Source: Rhodoferax sp. (lineage in GTDB: Bacteria > Pseudomonadota > Gammaproteobacteria > Burkholderiales > Burkholderiaceae_C). Taken from it: a stretch of DNA of 64,000 nt. The stretch lies in the NCBI RefSeq assembly GCF_030697375.1, contig NZ_JAUYQD010000040.1:1-64000 (forward strand). The letters are read 5' to 3'. The position numbers and the translations under genes are program-made. Within the stretch, counting starts at the first letter, position 1, and each line of letters begins with the position of its first letter. Positions 50,026 to 60,116 of the stretch are shown one piece after another. The notes beneath the pieces were generated by a model. The model worked only from the letters and a program-made list of their open reading frames with translations, ran no database searches and was not told where the DNA came from.

Positions 50026-51066
50026 TCATGAAAAAAGCCGGCGTGCCAGCGGCGAACCCGCCGCCAGATCCCGCTGCTCCAGCGTATCGTGCAGCGTGAG
50101 CAGTTCAACCCCAATCACGTCCATGGTTTGTTCGGTCAGCAGCTGTCCGTTGTCATCGGTCACCACACCGTCCATGGTCTCGGCCAAGGTCGTGGCCACC
50201 TTGCGCATGCGCTCAAAGGCATGCTCGCCGCGGTCCACCTGGGCCACATCCAGATGCAGGGCAATGTCGCGAATGGCCGATTGCGCGGGGTCTTCGGACA
50301 ATGCGGCCTGGGAATCAAAGCCCAGCACCAGCACCGGTGGCAAGCCTTCGGCCACCGCTGGCAACACCATCCGCCCGGGGATCACCCCGGCAACAAAACC
50401 CAGATGGGCCGCATTTTGTTGCACATAGCCAGGGCTCCAGGACGCATTGCGCGCCCGAATCGTGAAACCCAGTTGGGCATCGTGCGCACTGGCAAACTGG
50501 TCCAACTCACGGGCCCGAGCCACCTCGTCGCGCATTTCCGGGAATTCAGGCGTTGCATTGATCGCGTCCGCGAAAGCCTGCGTTTTGACGACAAACTCAG
50601 AATATTCAATTTCGTTCAGCGCCCCTGTGCGGTTGGCCAACTGCACTCCGGCCTGAAAACCACCGTAGCGCTGCCCAGCCACCGGGCTTTCCCACACCAG
50701 CTGGTGAAGGTTGTAGCCTTCGATGGCAAATGGTTTGCTACCGGCCCGGCGCGTGGCCGGCATGGCGGCCAACGCTGCTTCACCGGATACGACCGCGCCC
50801 GGCGCATCCAAAGCGATGGTGGCAATCACGTCAATCAGCGAATCCATCACCGGACGACGGGCGACCGGCGGCAACGGGAAATGGTCGGCATCAAACTCCG
50901 AATCCACCAGTTCCGGCTCCCTACCGTCCGCATGGGAAGAGCCTGTACGGGCCTCGGGGAGCGGCTGGCGTGGCGAGTTCCGGCGCGACGTCCAGGCGCC
51001 GTGGGCCACGACGCCCGCCAGCACAACTCCGCCCGCTATTGCTAAACCAATTTGTAAATTGCTCAT
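50026..51066 (-). CDS. zipA: Cell division protein ZipA-like
   Basis: 346 residues. An N-terminal membrane anchor (about 4-22) is followed by a Pro/Ser-rich linker (30-~100) and a C-terminal ZipA FtsZ-binding domain (about 195-340; LGFDSQAALSEDPAQSAIRDIALHLDVAQVDRGEHAFERM region). ZipA tethers FtsZ to the membrane. Its position between smc and ligA is the usual one for beta/gammaproteobacterial zipA, which supports the call despite low sequence conservation. The gene starts 6 bp after the smc stop. Confidence 0.9.
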   Translation of the reverse strand: MSNLQIGLAIAGGVVLAGVVAHGAWTSRRNSPRQPLPEARTGSSHADGREPELVDSEFDADHFPLPPVARRPVMDSLIDVIATIALDAPGAVVSGEAALAAMPATRRAGSKPFAIEGYNLHQLVWESPVAGQRYGGFQAGVQLANRTGALNEIEYSEFVVKTQAFADAINATPEFPEMRDEVARARELDQFASAHDAQLGFTIRARNASWSPGYVQQNAAHLGFVAGVIPGRMVLPAVAEGLPPVLVLGFDSQAALSEDPAQSAIRDIALHLDVAQVDRGEHAFERMRKVATTLAETMDGVVTDDNGQLLTEQTMDVIGVELLTLHDTLEQRDLAAGSPLARRLFS

Positions 51067-51072
51067 TTTGTA

Positions 51073-54000
51073 TTAGGCCAGTTCAGCCAGGCGCACAGCC
51101 GACTCCATGTCCACCGCCACGATGCGCGATACGCCTTGCTCTTGCATGGTCACGCCAATCAGCTGCTCGGCCATTTCCATGGCGATTTTGTTGTGGCTGA
51201 TGAAAAGAAATTGGGTTTCTTTGCTCATGCTGGACACCAGTTTGGCATACCGCTCGGTGTTGGCATCGTCCAGCGGTGCATCCACCTCGTCCAGCAGACA
51301 AAAAGGCGCCGGATTGAGTTGAAAAATTGCAAACACCAGCGCAATGGCGGTCAGGGCCTTTTCTCCCCCGGACAGCAGGTGGATGGTCTGGTTCTTTTTG
51401 CCCGGAGGTTGGGCAATGACCTGCACCCCGGAGTCCAGGATCTCATCCCCGGTAATCACCAGCCGGGCATTGCCGCCGCCAAAAAGCTCAGGAAACATCC
51501 TGCCAAAATGGTCGTTCACCTGGTTGAAAGTGCCGGAGAGCAACTCGCGTGTTTCCGCATCGATCTTGCGAATGGCGTCTTCCAAGGTGTTCATGGCCAT
51601 GGTCAGATCGGTATTTTGCGAGTCCAAAAATTGCTTGCGCTCACGCGCAACCGCGAGCTCATCCAGGGCCGCCAAATTGACCGCTCCCAAGGCCGCAATA
51701 TCGCGGTGAATGCGGTCAATCTCGCTTTGCATGCCCAGCAGACGCACATTTCCATCCTTGATGCTTTGCGCAATGGCCTCCAAATCCGCTTGTGCGTCCA
51801 CCAACTGCGCTTCAAATTGCTCAAACCCCAGCCGCGCCGCCTGCTCTTTGAGCTGGAATTCGGTAATACGCTGGCGCAAGGGATCGAGTTCGCGCTCCAG
51901 CTGCATACGGCGCTCGTCACTGGAACGCAGTTTGGCGGTGAGGTCGTCGTATTCACTGCGTTTGGCCCCTAAAGCCTGTTCGCGGTCCAGCTTCAGCGCC
52001 AAGGCATTCTGCAATCCGGCTTGCGCAGCGGCATCGGTCAAACGGGCCAACTCGTCCCGCGCCCGTTGTTCTTCGGCCAGGATGGATTGGGTTTGCTGGC
52101 TGGCGGTGTCAATGGCGCGGGCCAGTTCAGCATTGCGCGCCTGCAGGCTGCGTTGCGCAAAAGTAGCCTCTTGGGCCTGACGCTCCAAACTGCGTTGCTG
52201 CTCGCGGCATTGGACCAACACACGTTGGGCATCAATGACATGTTCGTCCAACTCCGCATGGCGCTCCTGGCTCTCGGCCAATAACATGTCCAGCTCTTCA
52301 AAGCGCGCTTCCGCCGTGACGCGGCGCTCCTGCAAATCGTCCAATTGCGCCACCACCTCGGCTAGGTCGGACGCAATCTGGGCACCACGCACCCGGGTTT
52401 GCTCGGCCATTTGCGACAGGCGCAGTGTTTCCACCTGCAGTTCATGGCTGCGGTTCTGCGCTTCGGCCGCTTCACGGCGCACGCCCACCAGCCGCTGAGC
52501 GCTTTCGGCATAGGCGGCCTCGGCGCGCACCAAGGCAGTGCGGGACTCGTCCGCAATGAGCGACTGGGCACGCAGCTCTTTTTCCAGGTTTTCAATTTCC
52601 TGCGCCCGCGCCAACAAACCGGCCTGTTCGGAGTCTTGGGCATAAAAACTGACACTGTGGGCCGTGACCATATGACCCGACTTGACGTAAATGCATTCAC
52701 CGTGTTGCAGCTTGTCGCGTTGGGCCAGTGCATCGTCAAAACTGGAGGCGGTGTAACAGCCCTGCAACCAATCCACCAGCACCGCTTTTTGCCCCGCATC
52801 GTTGATGCGCAGCAAATCGGCCAAGCGCGGCAGGCCCGATGCACCCTCGGGCACACCAGCCGAGGGGGCGCTATAAAAAGCCAGTTTGGCAGGTGGCACG
52901 TCATTGGCAAAAGCGCGCACCATGTCCAAGCGCGATACCTCCAACGCCCCAAGGCGTTCGCGCAGGGCTCCTTCCAGTGCATTTTCCCAGCCTTGTTCGA
53001 TATGAATGCGGCTCCACAGCCCTTGCAAACCGTCCAGTCCGTGTTTGGCAAGCCAAGGTTGGAGCTTGCCATCGGTCTTCACCTTGTCTTGCAGTGCCTT
53101 GAGCGCTTCCAACCGCGCAGACAGATCTGCCTTGCGGGCGGATTCGGTGTTGACGGCGTGCTGTCGCTCACGCCGGGACTCGTCCAGTTGCGGCACAGAC
53201 TCCTGCAAATCTTGCAAGCGGGCATCCGCCACCTGGGCGGCCTCTTGCGCGTCTTCCAACTGTTGCTGCAAATTGAGCAGCCGCGCCTCGTCGGGTGCGG
53301 CCAGTGCATTGCGATCCGTACTGAGGCGTTCACGCCGTGTGGACAACTGGCGAGACTGTTCCTCAATGCTGCGCTGCTCTGCCGCCAGCACCTGTATTTG
53401 CTGCTGCACCTGCATGACGCCGCCACGCTGGTCATTGGCCGCGGATTGGGCCGCGTTCAGTGCATCTTCCAGATCGGGAAGTTGTTGGGCCTGTTCCTCT
53501 ACCTGTGCGGCAAGCAACTCGGTTTGCTCTTCCCCCAGCATGGCGAGTTCAGCCAGGCGCTCCACTTCCGCCAGGGCATCGTCTTTGCGCGTGGCCCATT
53601 GCCCGATTTGCTCTTTCAGCGTGAGCAGGCGCTGTTCCACGCGCTGGCGTCCTTCAACCACAAAACGAATTTCGGCTTCCAGCCGCCCCACGTCGGTGCT
53701 GGCCTCGTACAACAGGCCCTGTGCCTGGTTGACCTGGTCACCCGCAGCGTAATGGGCCTGGCGCACGGTTTCCAAATCAGATTCGATGCTACGCAAATCG
53801 GCCATGCGGCTCTCCAGGGCGTTGACGGCCCCTTGTGCATCCGCTTTGACGCGCGATTGATCGGCCAACGCGTCTGCACGCTTCAAAAACCATTGCTGGT
53901 GCTGCTTCAGGGTGACATCTGCCTGCAAGGCATTGTATTTTTGCGCCACCTCGGCTTGCTTTTCCAGCTTCTCCAGATTGGTATTCAGCTCTCGCAGAAT

Positions 54001-54588
54001 ATCTTCGACCCGCGTGAGGTTTTCACGGGTGTCGCTCAGACGGTTTTCCGTTTCCCGGCGACGCTCTTTGTACTTGGAAACACCGGCGGCCTCTTCCAGA
54101 AACAGGCGCAGCTCTTCGGGCTTGGATTCAATGATGCGGCTGATGGTGCCTTGGCCGATGATGGCGTAGGCACGCGGCCCCAAACCCGTGCCCAAAAACA
54201 CATCCTGCACATCGCGGCGGCGCACCGGCTGGTTGTTCAAAAAATAGCTGGAGGTGCCGTCGCGGGTCAGCACGCGGCGTACGGCAATTTCGCCAAACTG
54301 TCCCCATTGCCCGCCCGCCCGGTGGTCGGAGTTGTCAAACACCAGCTCCACGCTGGATCGGCTGGCCGGTTTACGGGTGGTGGTGCCATTGAAAATGACG
54401 TCCTGCATGGACTCGCCACGCAGTTCACTGGCCCGGCTTTCCCCGAGAACCCAGCGCACGGCGTCCATGATGTTGGACTTGCCGCAGCCATTGGGCCCCA
54501 CCACGCCGATCAACTGCCCCGGCAACAGGAAGTTGGTAGGCTCGGCAAATGACTTGAACCCGGATAACTTGATGGAATTGAGACGCAC
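51073..54588 (-). CDS. smc: Chromosome segregation protein SMC
   Basis: 1171 residues of a full-length SMC ATPase. Walker A is GPNGCGKSN in the N-terminal head (MRLNSIKLSGFKSFA start). Two long coiled coils (~170-500 and ~670-1000) flank the hinge (~510-660). The C-terminal head has LSGGEKALTAIAL and CLLDEVDAPLDD. It organises and separates sister chromosomes with ScpAB. The start codon is GTG at 54588, with no clear Shine-Dalgarno. It is the first gene of the smc-zipA-ligA-def run. Confidence 0.97.
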   Translation of the reverse strand: MRLNSIKLSGFKSFAEPTNFLLPGQLIGVVGPNGCGKSNIMDAVRWVLGESRASELRGESMQDVIFNGTTTRKPASRSSVELVFDNSDHRAGGQWGQFGEIAVRRVLTRDGTSSYFLNNQPVRRRDVQDVFLGTGLGPRAYAIIGQGTISRIIESKPEELRLFLEEAAGVSKYKERRRETENRLSDTRENLTRVEDILRELNTNLEKLEKQAEVAQKYNALQADVTLKQHQQWFLKRADALADQSRVKADAQGAVNALESRMADLRSIESDLETVRQAHYAAGDQVNQAQGLLYEASTDVGRLEAEIRFVVEGRQRVEQRLLTLKEQIGQWATRKDDALAEVERLAELAMLGEEQTELLAAQVEEQAQQLPDLEDALNAAQSAANDQRGGVMQVQQQIQVLAAEQRSIEEQSRQLSTRRERLSTDRNALAAPDEARLLNLQQQLEDAQEAAQVADARLQDLQESVPQLDESRRERQHAVNTESARKADLSARLEALKALQDKVKTDGKLQPWLAKHGLDGLQGLWSRIHIEQGWENALEGALRERLGALEVSRLDMVRAFANDVPPAKLAFYSAPSAGVPEGASGLPRLADLLRINDAGQKAVLVDWLQGCYTASSFDDALAQRDKLQHGECIYVKSGHMVTAHSVSFYAQDSEQAGLLARAQEIENLEKELRAQSLIADESRTALVRAEAAYAESAQRLVGVRREAAEAQNRSHELQVETLRLSQMAEQTRVRGAQIASDLAEVVAQLDDLQERRVTAEARFEELDMLLAESQERHAELDEHVIDAQRVLVQCREQQRSLERQAQEATFAQRSLQARNAELARAIDTASQQTQSILAEEQRARDELARLTDAAAQAGLQNALALKLDREQALGAKRSEYDDLTAKLRSSDERRMQLERELDPLRQRITEFQLKEQAARLGFEQFEAQLVDAQADLEAIAQSIKDGNVRLLGMQSEIDRIHRDIAALGAVNLAALDELAVARERKQFLDSQNTDLTMAMNTLEDAIRKIDAETRELLSGTFNQVNDHFGRMFPELFGGGNARLVITGDEILDSGVQVIAQPPGKKNQTIHLLSGGEKALTAIALVFAIFQLNPAPFCLLDEVDAPLDDANTERYAKLVSSMSKETQFLFISHNKIAMEMAEQLIGVTMQEQGVSRIVAVDMESAVRLAELA

Positions 54589-54686
54589 AGATGGAGGTGA
54601 CTAGAAATGAATCCGAGCCTTCGATGATACCGTGTGCCATCCCTGCGAGCTGCAAGCCCCGCCCTCACACCGGGTCGCAGCTGCTG

Positions 54687-55070
54687 TTAACGCAAAGCGT
54701 TCTCAATTTTTGCCGCCAACGCACTCAACGCCGGTGGCTTGACGATGTAGCCTGACACCCCTAAAGGCATGGCTTCTCCCACCGTGGCCATACTGGAGTC
54801 TGCACTCAGAAAAATGACTTTGGTATTGCTCAGCAGGTTATTGGGTAAAGCGCGCAGCTGACGAACAAATTCAAGCCCCCCCACGGGTTGCATATGAATA
54901 TCCGTCAGTATCAAATCCGGCTTGAGCTTGATGACTTCACGCAATGCGGTCGCGCCATCCTCAAACGCATACAAGTCAAGAATCCCTAAACGGCGCAGAC
55001 TGTTCAGGATAAACGTGCGCATGATGCTTTCATCATCGACCACAACCACTCGCGCTGATTTGATGTCCAT
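54687..55070 (-). CDS. Single-domain response regulator (receiver only)
   Basis: 127 residues, only a CheY-like receiver. Acidic pocket: DDE near 12-14. Phosphorylation Asp in LILTDIHM (near 56). Ser/Thr position in FLSADSS and Lys in YIVKPP. With no output domain, it must act through protein contacts, as CheY or a phosphorelay intermediate. A histidine phosphotransfer gene lies 131 bp upstream on the same strand, so the two probably form one relay. An inverted repeat precedes its ribosome binding site (GGAG). Confidence 0.92.
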   Translation of the reverse strand: MDIKSARVVVVDDESIMRTFILNSLRRLGILDLYAFEDGATALREVIKLKPDLILTDIHMQPVGGLEFVRQLRALPNNLLSNTKVIFLSADSSMATVGEAMPLGVSGYIVKPPALSALAAKIENALR

Positions 55071-55080
55071 TTCAAGACTC

Positions 55081-55100
55081 CGTTAAATAACGGTTTAACG
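55081..55100. promoter_or_regulatory. Inverted repeat before the receiver gene
   Basis: CGTTAAA (55081-55087) and TTTAACG (55094-55100) form a perfect 7-bp stem around 6 nt. On the minus strand the hairpin ends immediately before the GGAG ribosome binding site of the receiver gene. It could be a repressor site or an RNA element controlling translation. Confidence 0.4.
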
Positions 55101-55201
55101 ATGCTGGCATGCTTGCCTTGCTACCCCGAAGAAAATTGCGATTTGGCATTTGCGTCTATTTCAAATTCGTGACGAGATTAACGTTGGGGTAATAGCACAT
55201 A

Positions 55202-55564
55202 TCACCCCAAATGCACGTCGATTTCAGCCTGCAATTGCACCAATTTCGGGCTCAACTGCGCATACGCATGCGCCACATCAGCGGCGCTGCCGGATTTACT
55301 CAGCATTTCCACCTGTGCAACGTGGTCGCACAACGCATCCACACAGAAGATAGGGATGAAGCCTTTGAGCGAATGCAGCAGTCGATTGGCTGCGCTGACA
55401 TTGTGCGCTGCCAAAAACTGTGAAATCTGGGGGATATCGCGGTCCAGCGCGGCCTGCAGCATATCCAACATTTCATGCAACGCAGTTGAGTCCCCAATCT
55501 GTTCCAGCGCACGCGCCGGGTCCAAATAGATAGGCTCTTGGCTATCCGAGTAAGCGGTCGGCAT
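55202..55564 (-). CDS. Histidine phosphotransfer (Hpt) domain protein
   Basis: 120 residues forming one Hpt helical bundle. The phosphorylated His is in LLHSLKGF (H64 region), the standard HSLKG motif. No other domain is present. It would pass phosphate between a hybrid kinase and a receiver; the single-domain receiver at 54687-55070 is the natural partner. No hybrid kinase is in the window. It is divergent from dapC, with a 90-bp gap. Confidence 0.9.
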   Translation of the reverse strand: MPTAYSDSQEPIYLDPARALEQIGDSTALHEMLDMLQAALDRDIPQISQFLAAHNVSAANRLLHSLKGFIPIFCVDALCDHVAQVEMLSKSGSAADVAHAYAQLSPKLVQLQAEIDVHLG

Positions 55565-55640
55565 TGTTAGCTCCTTGGAGAGTCTAGGAATGGGGAAGGT
55601 TGCAAAAAACCGTTGCCACAGAGTTTAACGGTCACTCGGG

Positions 55641-55654
55641 GATAATCGCTGCCC
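55641..55654 (+). promoter_or_regulatory. Leaderless-type -10 element for dapC
   Basis: GATAAT at 55641-55646, preceded by GGG, lies 8 nt before the dapC ATG. The same box and nearly the same spacing precede map and rlhA. It would give a leaderless or nearly leaderless dapC message. Confidence 0.45.
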
Positions 55655-56872
55655 ATGAATCCGAATTTGTCACGTTTGCAGGCCTATCCGTTTGAACGCC
55701 TGCGCCAATTGTTTGCATCCGTCACCCCCAATCCCGCCTACCGCCCCATCAGCCTGGGCATTGGCGAGCCCCGCCATCCTGCGCCGCAACTCATCAAACA
55801 AGCGTACTGTGACGCCATCATGGGAACGGGCGGCGGCCTGAGTGTTTACCCGGCCACGGCCGGAGATGTGGGCTTGCGTAAATCCATAGCGCAATGGCTG
55901 CAGCGACGCTACGGTCTGGCCGTGGACATGGCCACGCAAATTTTGCCGGTGAACGGATCGCGCGAAGCCCTGTTTGCATTTGCCCAAACCGTGGTCAACC
56001 CTGCCAAGCTGGGTCCTTCGGGCGAGCGCCCCTTGGTGGTTTGCCCCAATCCGTTTTACCAAATCTACGAAGGTGCCGCGCTGCTGTGTGGCGCAGAACC
56101 CTACTTTGTGCCTTCGGACCCGCAACGCAACTTTGCCCAGGACTGGGACAGCGTGCCGCCCGAGGTCTGGGCACGCACGCAACTGCTCTTTGTCTGCTCG
56201 CCAGGCAATCCTGCCGGGGCTGTCATGCCCCTGGACGAGTGGAAAAAGCTCTTTGATTTAAGCGACCGCTATGGCTTCGTCATCGCGTCCGATGAGTGCT
56301 ACAGCGAAATCTACTTCCGCGAGGAGCCGCCACTGGGCGGGCTGGAAGCAGCCGCCCGTTTGGGGCGCGCCGACTTCAAAAACCTGTTGATATTCACCAG
56401 CCTGTCCAAGCGCAGCAACGTGCCGGGCATGCGCAGCGGCTTTTGCGCCGGAGATGCTGCTTTGGTCAAGCAGTTTTTGCTCTACCGCACCTACCACGGC
56501 AGTGCCATGAGCCCGGTGGTACAAGCCGCCAGCATCGCCGCGTGGAACGACGAGCAGCATGTGGTGGACAACCGCGCCCAATACCGTGAAAAGTTCGCGC
56601 AGGTCACGCCTCTTTTGGCCAATGTCCTGGACGTCGCTCTGCCCGACGCTGGCTTTTATTTGTGGGCCCGCGTGGAAGGCCTGGACACCGACTTCGCGCG
56701 CGATTTGCTGGCTCTTTACAATGTGACCGTCTTACCCGGCAGCTACCTGGCCCGCGAGGCACAGGGCAGCAACCCCGGAGCCCATCGAATCCGCATGGCC
56801 TTGGTCGCTGAAACCTCCGAGTGTGTAGAAGCCGCCCAGCGCATTGTTCAGTTTGTGCAATCCCGAGTTTAA
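55655..56872 (+). CDS. dapC: Succinyldiaminopimelate transaminase DapC
   Basis: PLP aminotransferase of the succinylase lysine/DAP pathway. It converts N-succinyl-2-amino-6-ketopimelate to succinyl-DAP. 405 residues, fold type I, with PLP Lys in SLSKRSNVPGMRSGF and substrate-side motifs GIGEPRHPAP and CSPGNPAGAV. Sequence alone resembles other class I aminotransferases, but adjacency to dapD and dapE makes DapC the best call. First gene of the dap run; dapD starts 18 bp later. Confidence 0.94.
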   Translation: MNPNLSRLQAYPFERLRQLFASVTPNPAYRPISLGIGEPRHPAPQLIKQAYCDAIMGTGGGLSVYPATAGDVGLRKSIAQWLQRRYGLAVDMATQILPVNGSREALFAFAQTVVNPAKLGPSGERPLVVCPNPFYQIYEGAALLCGAEPYFVPSDPQRNFAQDWDSVPPEVWARTQLLFVCSPGNPAGAVMPLDEWKKLFDLSDRYGFVIASDECYSEIYFREEPPLGGLEAAARLGRADFKNLLIFTSLSKRSNVPGMRSGFCAGDAALVKQFLLYRTYHGSAMSPVVQAASIAAWNDEQHVVDNRAQYREKFAQVTPLLANVLDVALPDAGFYLWARVEGLDTDFARDLLALYNVTVLPGSYLAREAQGSNPGAHRIRMALVAETSECVEAAQRIVQFVQSRV

Positions 56873-56890
56873 AAACCAGAGAAATTATTC

Positions 56891-57715
56891 ATGAGCCAAC
56901 AACTTCAACAAATCATCGATGCTGCGTGGGAAGACCGCGCCAATATTTCTGTCAAATCGGCCTCCAAAGAAGTCTCCGACGCGGTGGAACATGTGATCTC
57001 CCAGCTGAACTCAGGCCATTTGCGTGTCGCCACCCGCGAAAGCGTGGGCCAGTGGACCACGCACCAGTGGATCAAGAAGGCTGTTTTGTTGAGTTTCCGC
57101 CTCAAGGACAACGAAATCATGAAGGCTGGTGATTTGGGCTTCTACGACAAGGTGCCCACCAAATTTGCCCATCTGGACGAAGAAGCCATGAAGGCCACCG
57201 GTGTACGCGTGGTGCCGCCCGCTGTGGCGCGCCGTGGCAGCTTCCTGGCCAAAGGCGTCATCCTGATGCCCTCCTACGTCAATATTGGCGCCTATGTGGA
57301 TGAAGGCACCATGGTGGACACCTGGGCCACGGTGGGTTCTTGCGCGCAAATTGGTAAGAACGTGCACCTGAGCGGCGGCGTGGGCATTGGCGGCGTGTTG
57401 GAACCCATGCAAGCAGGCCCCACCATCATCGAAGACAACTGCTTTGTGGGCGCCCGCTCCGAAGTGGTTGAAGGCGTCATCGTGGAAGAAAATTCGGTGA
57501 TTTCCATGGGCGTGTACATCGGCCAAAGCACCCCGATTTACGACCGTGCTACCGACACGGTGAGCTACGGCCGCATTCCCTCTGGCTCGGTGGTCATCAG
57601 TGGCAGCCTACCCAAGGGGGATGGCAAATACAGCCTGTATGCCGCCATCATTGTGAAGCGCGTCGATGCGCAGACACGGGCCAAAACCTCTCTCAACGAT
57701 TTGTTGCGCGATTGA
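56891..57715 (+). CDS. dapD: Tetrahydrodipicolinate N-succinyltransferase DapD
   Basis: Adds succinyl from succinyl-CoA to tetrahydrodipicolinate, entering the succinylase branch of DAP synthesis. 274 residues, the normal length. A left-handed beta-helix of hexapeptide repeats spans about 110-220 ([43 protein letters not shown] region), with [15 protein letters not shown] downstream. AGAGAAAT precedes the ATG. It lies in order with dapC and dapE. Confidence 0.97.
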   Translation: MSQQLQQIIDAAWEDRANISVKSASKEVSDAVEHVISQLNSGHLRVATRESVGQWTTHQWIKKAVLLSFRLKDNEIMKAGDLGFYDKVPTKFAHLDEEAMKATGVRVVPPAVARRGSFLAKGVILMPSYVNIGAYVDEGTMVDTWATVGSCAQIGKNVHLSGGVGIGGVLEPMQAGPTIIEDNCFVGARSEVVEGVIVEENSVISMGVYIGQSTPIYDRATDTVSYGRIPSGSVVISGSLPKGDGKYSLYAAIIVKRVDAQTRAKTSLNDLLRD

Positions 57716-57744
57716 GCTGTTTGACTCTTCCTAAAGGCTGAACT

Positions 57745-58905
57745 ATGGCAACGACCAGTGCGTCTGGAACGATGGAGCGGATTCTTCGGCTCATGAGCGA
57801 GAAGAAGGCGTCCGACGTTTATCTTTCGGCGCACTCCCCTGCGCTGATCAAGATCAACGGCCAGTGTGTCCCGATCAACAGCCAGTCACTGCCAGCCGAC
57901 GCCCCCAAAAACCTTCTAGCCGAAATTTTGCCACCCGAGCGTATCGACGAGTTGGAGCGCGAAGGCGAACTCAACATGGGCTTCGGGATGGCGGGTGTGG
58001 GGCGTTTTCGGATCAGCGGCATGCGCCAGCGCGGCTCCTTGGCGGCGGTGATTCGCTTCATTTCGGTCGATGTCCCGTCTTTGGCCAGCCTTTCGCTGCC
58101 CACAGTTCTGAGTGATCTCATCATGGAGAAGCGTGGCTTGATCCTGATGGTAGGCGCCACCGGCGCCGGCAAGAGCACCACATTGGCCTCTATGCTGGAT
58201 TACCGCAACGAAAACGCCTCAGGGCACATTCTGACCATTGAAGACCCGGTTGAGTTTTTGTTTAGAAACAAAAAATCGGTGGTCAACCAACGTGAAGTAG
58301 GGTCCGATACGGTGTCGCTGCAAGTCGCGCTGAAGAACGCCTTGCGCCAAGCACCCGACGTCATCATGATTGGTGAAATTCGGGACCGGGAGACCATGTC
58401 CGCCGCCTTGGCCTACGCACAGTCCGGGCACCTGTGCCTGGCAACCATGCATGCCAACAACAGCTACCAGGCCCTCAACCGCATCTTGAGCTTCTACCCC
58501 GTGGAGGTGCGCCAAACCATGCTGGGTGACTTGGCTGCGGCCCTGAAATCCATCGTGTCCCAACGGCTGCTGCGCACCATGACGGGTGCCAGAACGCCTG
58601 CGGTGGAGGTCTTGCTGAACACCAAGCTGATTTCCGAATTGATTGAAAAAGGCGATTTTTCCGGCGTCAAGGAAGCCATGGAAAAAGCCATGGCGGAAGG
58701 CTCGCAGTCGTTTGAACACGACATTGCCCGCCTGATCGCAGACGGCATCGTCGACCGCAAAGAAGGCCTGGCCCACGCGGACTCGCCCACCAACCTGATG
58801 TGGCGTCTGCAAAACGACTTCACGAAAGCGGCGCAAGCGGTGGCAGCCCCCGAAGAAGATGAAGGAGCTTCCTTCACCGAAATCACCCTGGACGTGAAAC
58901 ATTGA
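57745..58905 (+). CDS. pilU: Type IV pilus retraction ATPase PilU-like
   Basis: Hexameric secretion ATPase aiding PilT in pilus retraction. 386 residues. Walker A is [15 protein letters not shown] (near 134-148). Asp box region and Walker B are in [14 protein letters not shown], and the His box is in [12 protein letters not shown]. The C-terminus is longer than PilT, as in PilU. No other pilus gene is near. It sits between dapD and dapE, and its stop overlaps the dapE start by 1 bp, so it is co-expressed with DAP synthesis genes. Confidence 0.92.
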   Translation: MATTSASGTMERILRLMSEKKASDVYLSAHSPALIKINGQCVPINSQSLPADAPKNLLAEILPPERIDELEREGELNMGFGMAGVGRFRISGMRQRGSLAAVIRFISVDVPSLASLSLPTVLSDLIMEKRGLILMVGATGAGKSTTLASMLDYRNENASGHILTIEDPVEFLFRNKKSVVNQREVGSDTVSLQVALKNALRQAPDVIMIGEIRDRETMSAALAYAQSGHLCLATMHANNSYQALNRILSFYPVEVRQTMLGDLAAALKSIVSQRLLRTMTGARTPAVEVLLNTKLISELIEKGDFSGVKEAMEKAMAEGSQSFEHDIARLIADGIVDRKEGLAHADSPTNLMWRLQNDFTKAAQAVAAPEEDEGASFTEITLDVKH

Positions 58906-60116
58906 TGTCAAGCACCCTGCGCCTTACCGAGCAACTCATTGCGCGCCCCTCCGTGACCCCCTCCGACAGCGGTTGTCAAGACCTGATAGCCCAGCGCTTG
59001 GGCGCATTGGGCTTTGTCTGCGAAACCATCACCAGCGGCCCCGCCGACTTTGCCGTCACCAATTTATGGGCAAAACGGGCTGCAGCCCCCGTAAACAATG
59101 CGCAAGCAGCTATTAATTCGATAGCAAATGCAGCTTTACCCAAGACCTTGGTGTTTGCCGGCCATACCGACGTCGTTCCCACTGGGCCGCTGACCCAATG
59201 GGACAGCGCGCCGTTTACACCCAACCACCGCGATGGCAAGCTGTTTGGGCGGGGTGCCAGCGACATGAAAACCTCTTTGGCGGCCTTTGTGGTCGCCATT
59301 GAAGAGTTCATTGCGGCCCACCCCGATCCCCGTTTGAACATTGCCCTGCTGCTGACCAGTGACGAAGAAGGCCCTGCCGTCGATGGTACGGTGGTGGTCT
59401 GCAATGCGCTGAAGGCGCGCGGCGAGACCATCGACTACTGCATCGTGGGGGAACCCACCTCGGTGGAGCGCACCGGTGACATGATCAAAAATGGGCGGCG
59501 TGGCTCCATGAGCGGCAAACTCAATATCAAGGGTGTGCAAGGCCATATCGCTTACCCGCATCTGGCTAAAAATCCAATCCATTTGGTGGCCCCGGCACTG
59601 GCCGAATTGGTATCCATGCAGTGGGACCAAGGCAATACGTTCTTTCAGCCCACCACCTGGCAGATCAGCAATATCCATGGCGGAACCGGCGCCAGCAATG
59701 TGATCCCGGGCAGTGTGGTGATTGATTTCAATTTCCGTTTCTCCACAGAATCCACGCCTGAATCATTGCAAAAACGCCTGGCCCACGTGCTGGAAAAACA
59801 TGAGCTGGAGTACGACCTGACTTGGACGGTCGGCGGCCTGCCCTTTTTGACGACGCCGGGCCCCTTGGTGGAGGCGATGCGCCAAGCCATTGCAGCCGAA
59901 ACCGGGCTCCAAACCCAGCTTTCCACCACCGGGGGTACCAGTGACGCCCGCTTTATCGCCCAAATCTGCGCGCAGGTGGTCGAATTCGGCCCCCCCAATG
60001 GAACCATCCACCAAATCAACGAATATGTGAAGGTGGCCGACATCGAGCCTTTGAAAAACATCTACCGGCGCGTCCTGGAAAATCTGGACCAACTGGAATA
60101 CCAGGCCCTCACATGA
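58905..60116 (+). CDS. dapE: Succinyl-diaminopimelate desuccinylase DapE
   Basis: Zinc M20 hydrolase releasing LL-DAP from succinyl-DAP. 403 residues against about 375-380 usually. AGHTDVVP and [10 protein letters not shown] carry the first metal ligands, [11 protein letters not shown] the catalytic Glu pair, GEPTSVER a metal ligand and [10 protein letters not shown] the substrate site. The extra length is a segment between LWAKR and [16 protein letters not shown], which is encoded by a 54-nt repeat copy and fits an insertion of 18 residues over E. coli DapE as remembered. The ATG at 58905 shares one base with the pilU stop. Confidence 0.97.
   Translation: MSSTLRLTEQLIARPSVTPSDSGCQDLIAQRLGALGFVCETITSGPADFAVTNLWAKRAAAPVNNAQAAINSIANAALPKTLVFAGHTDVVPTGPLTQWDSAPFTPNHRDGKLFGRGASDMKTSLAAFVVAIEEFIAAHPDPRLNIALLLTSDEEGPAVDGTVVVCNALKARGETIDYCIVGEPTSVERTGDMIKNGRRGSMSGKLNIKGVQGHIAYPHLAKNPIHLVAPALAELVSMQWDQGNTFFQPTTWQISNIHGGTGASNVIPGSVVIDFNFRFSTESTPESLQKRLAHVLEKHELEYDLTWTVGGLPFLTTPGPLVEAMRQAIAAETGLQTQLSTTGGTSDARFIAQICAQVVEFGPPNGTIHQINEYVKVADIEPLKNIYRRVLENLDQLEYQALT
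59071..59125 (+). repeat. 54-nt repeat copy inserted in dapE, sense
   Basis: Core TGCGCAAGCAGCTATTAATT then CGATAGC, preceded by GGGCTGCAGCCCCCGTAA. It encodes [17 protein letters not shown] within a surface-type segment just before the first zinc-binding motif. The added length (18 codons) equals the repeat length, the clearest evidence of insertion in the window. Confidence 0.85.

Noticed and set aside
52399..54552. 717-codon open frame opposite smc
   Set aside because: Antisense shadow of a complete SMC protein.
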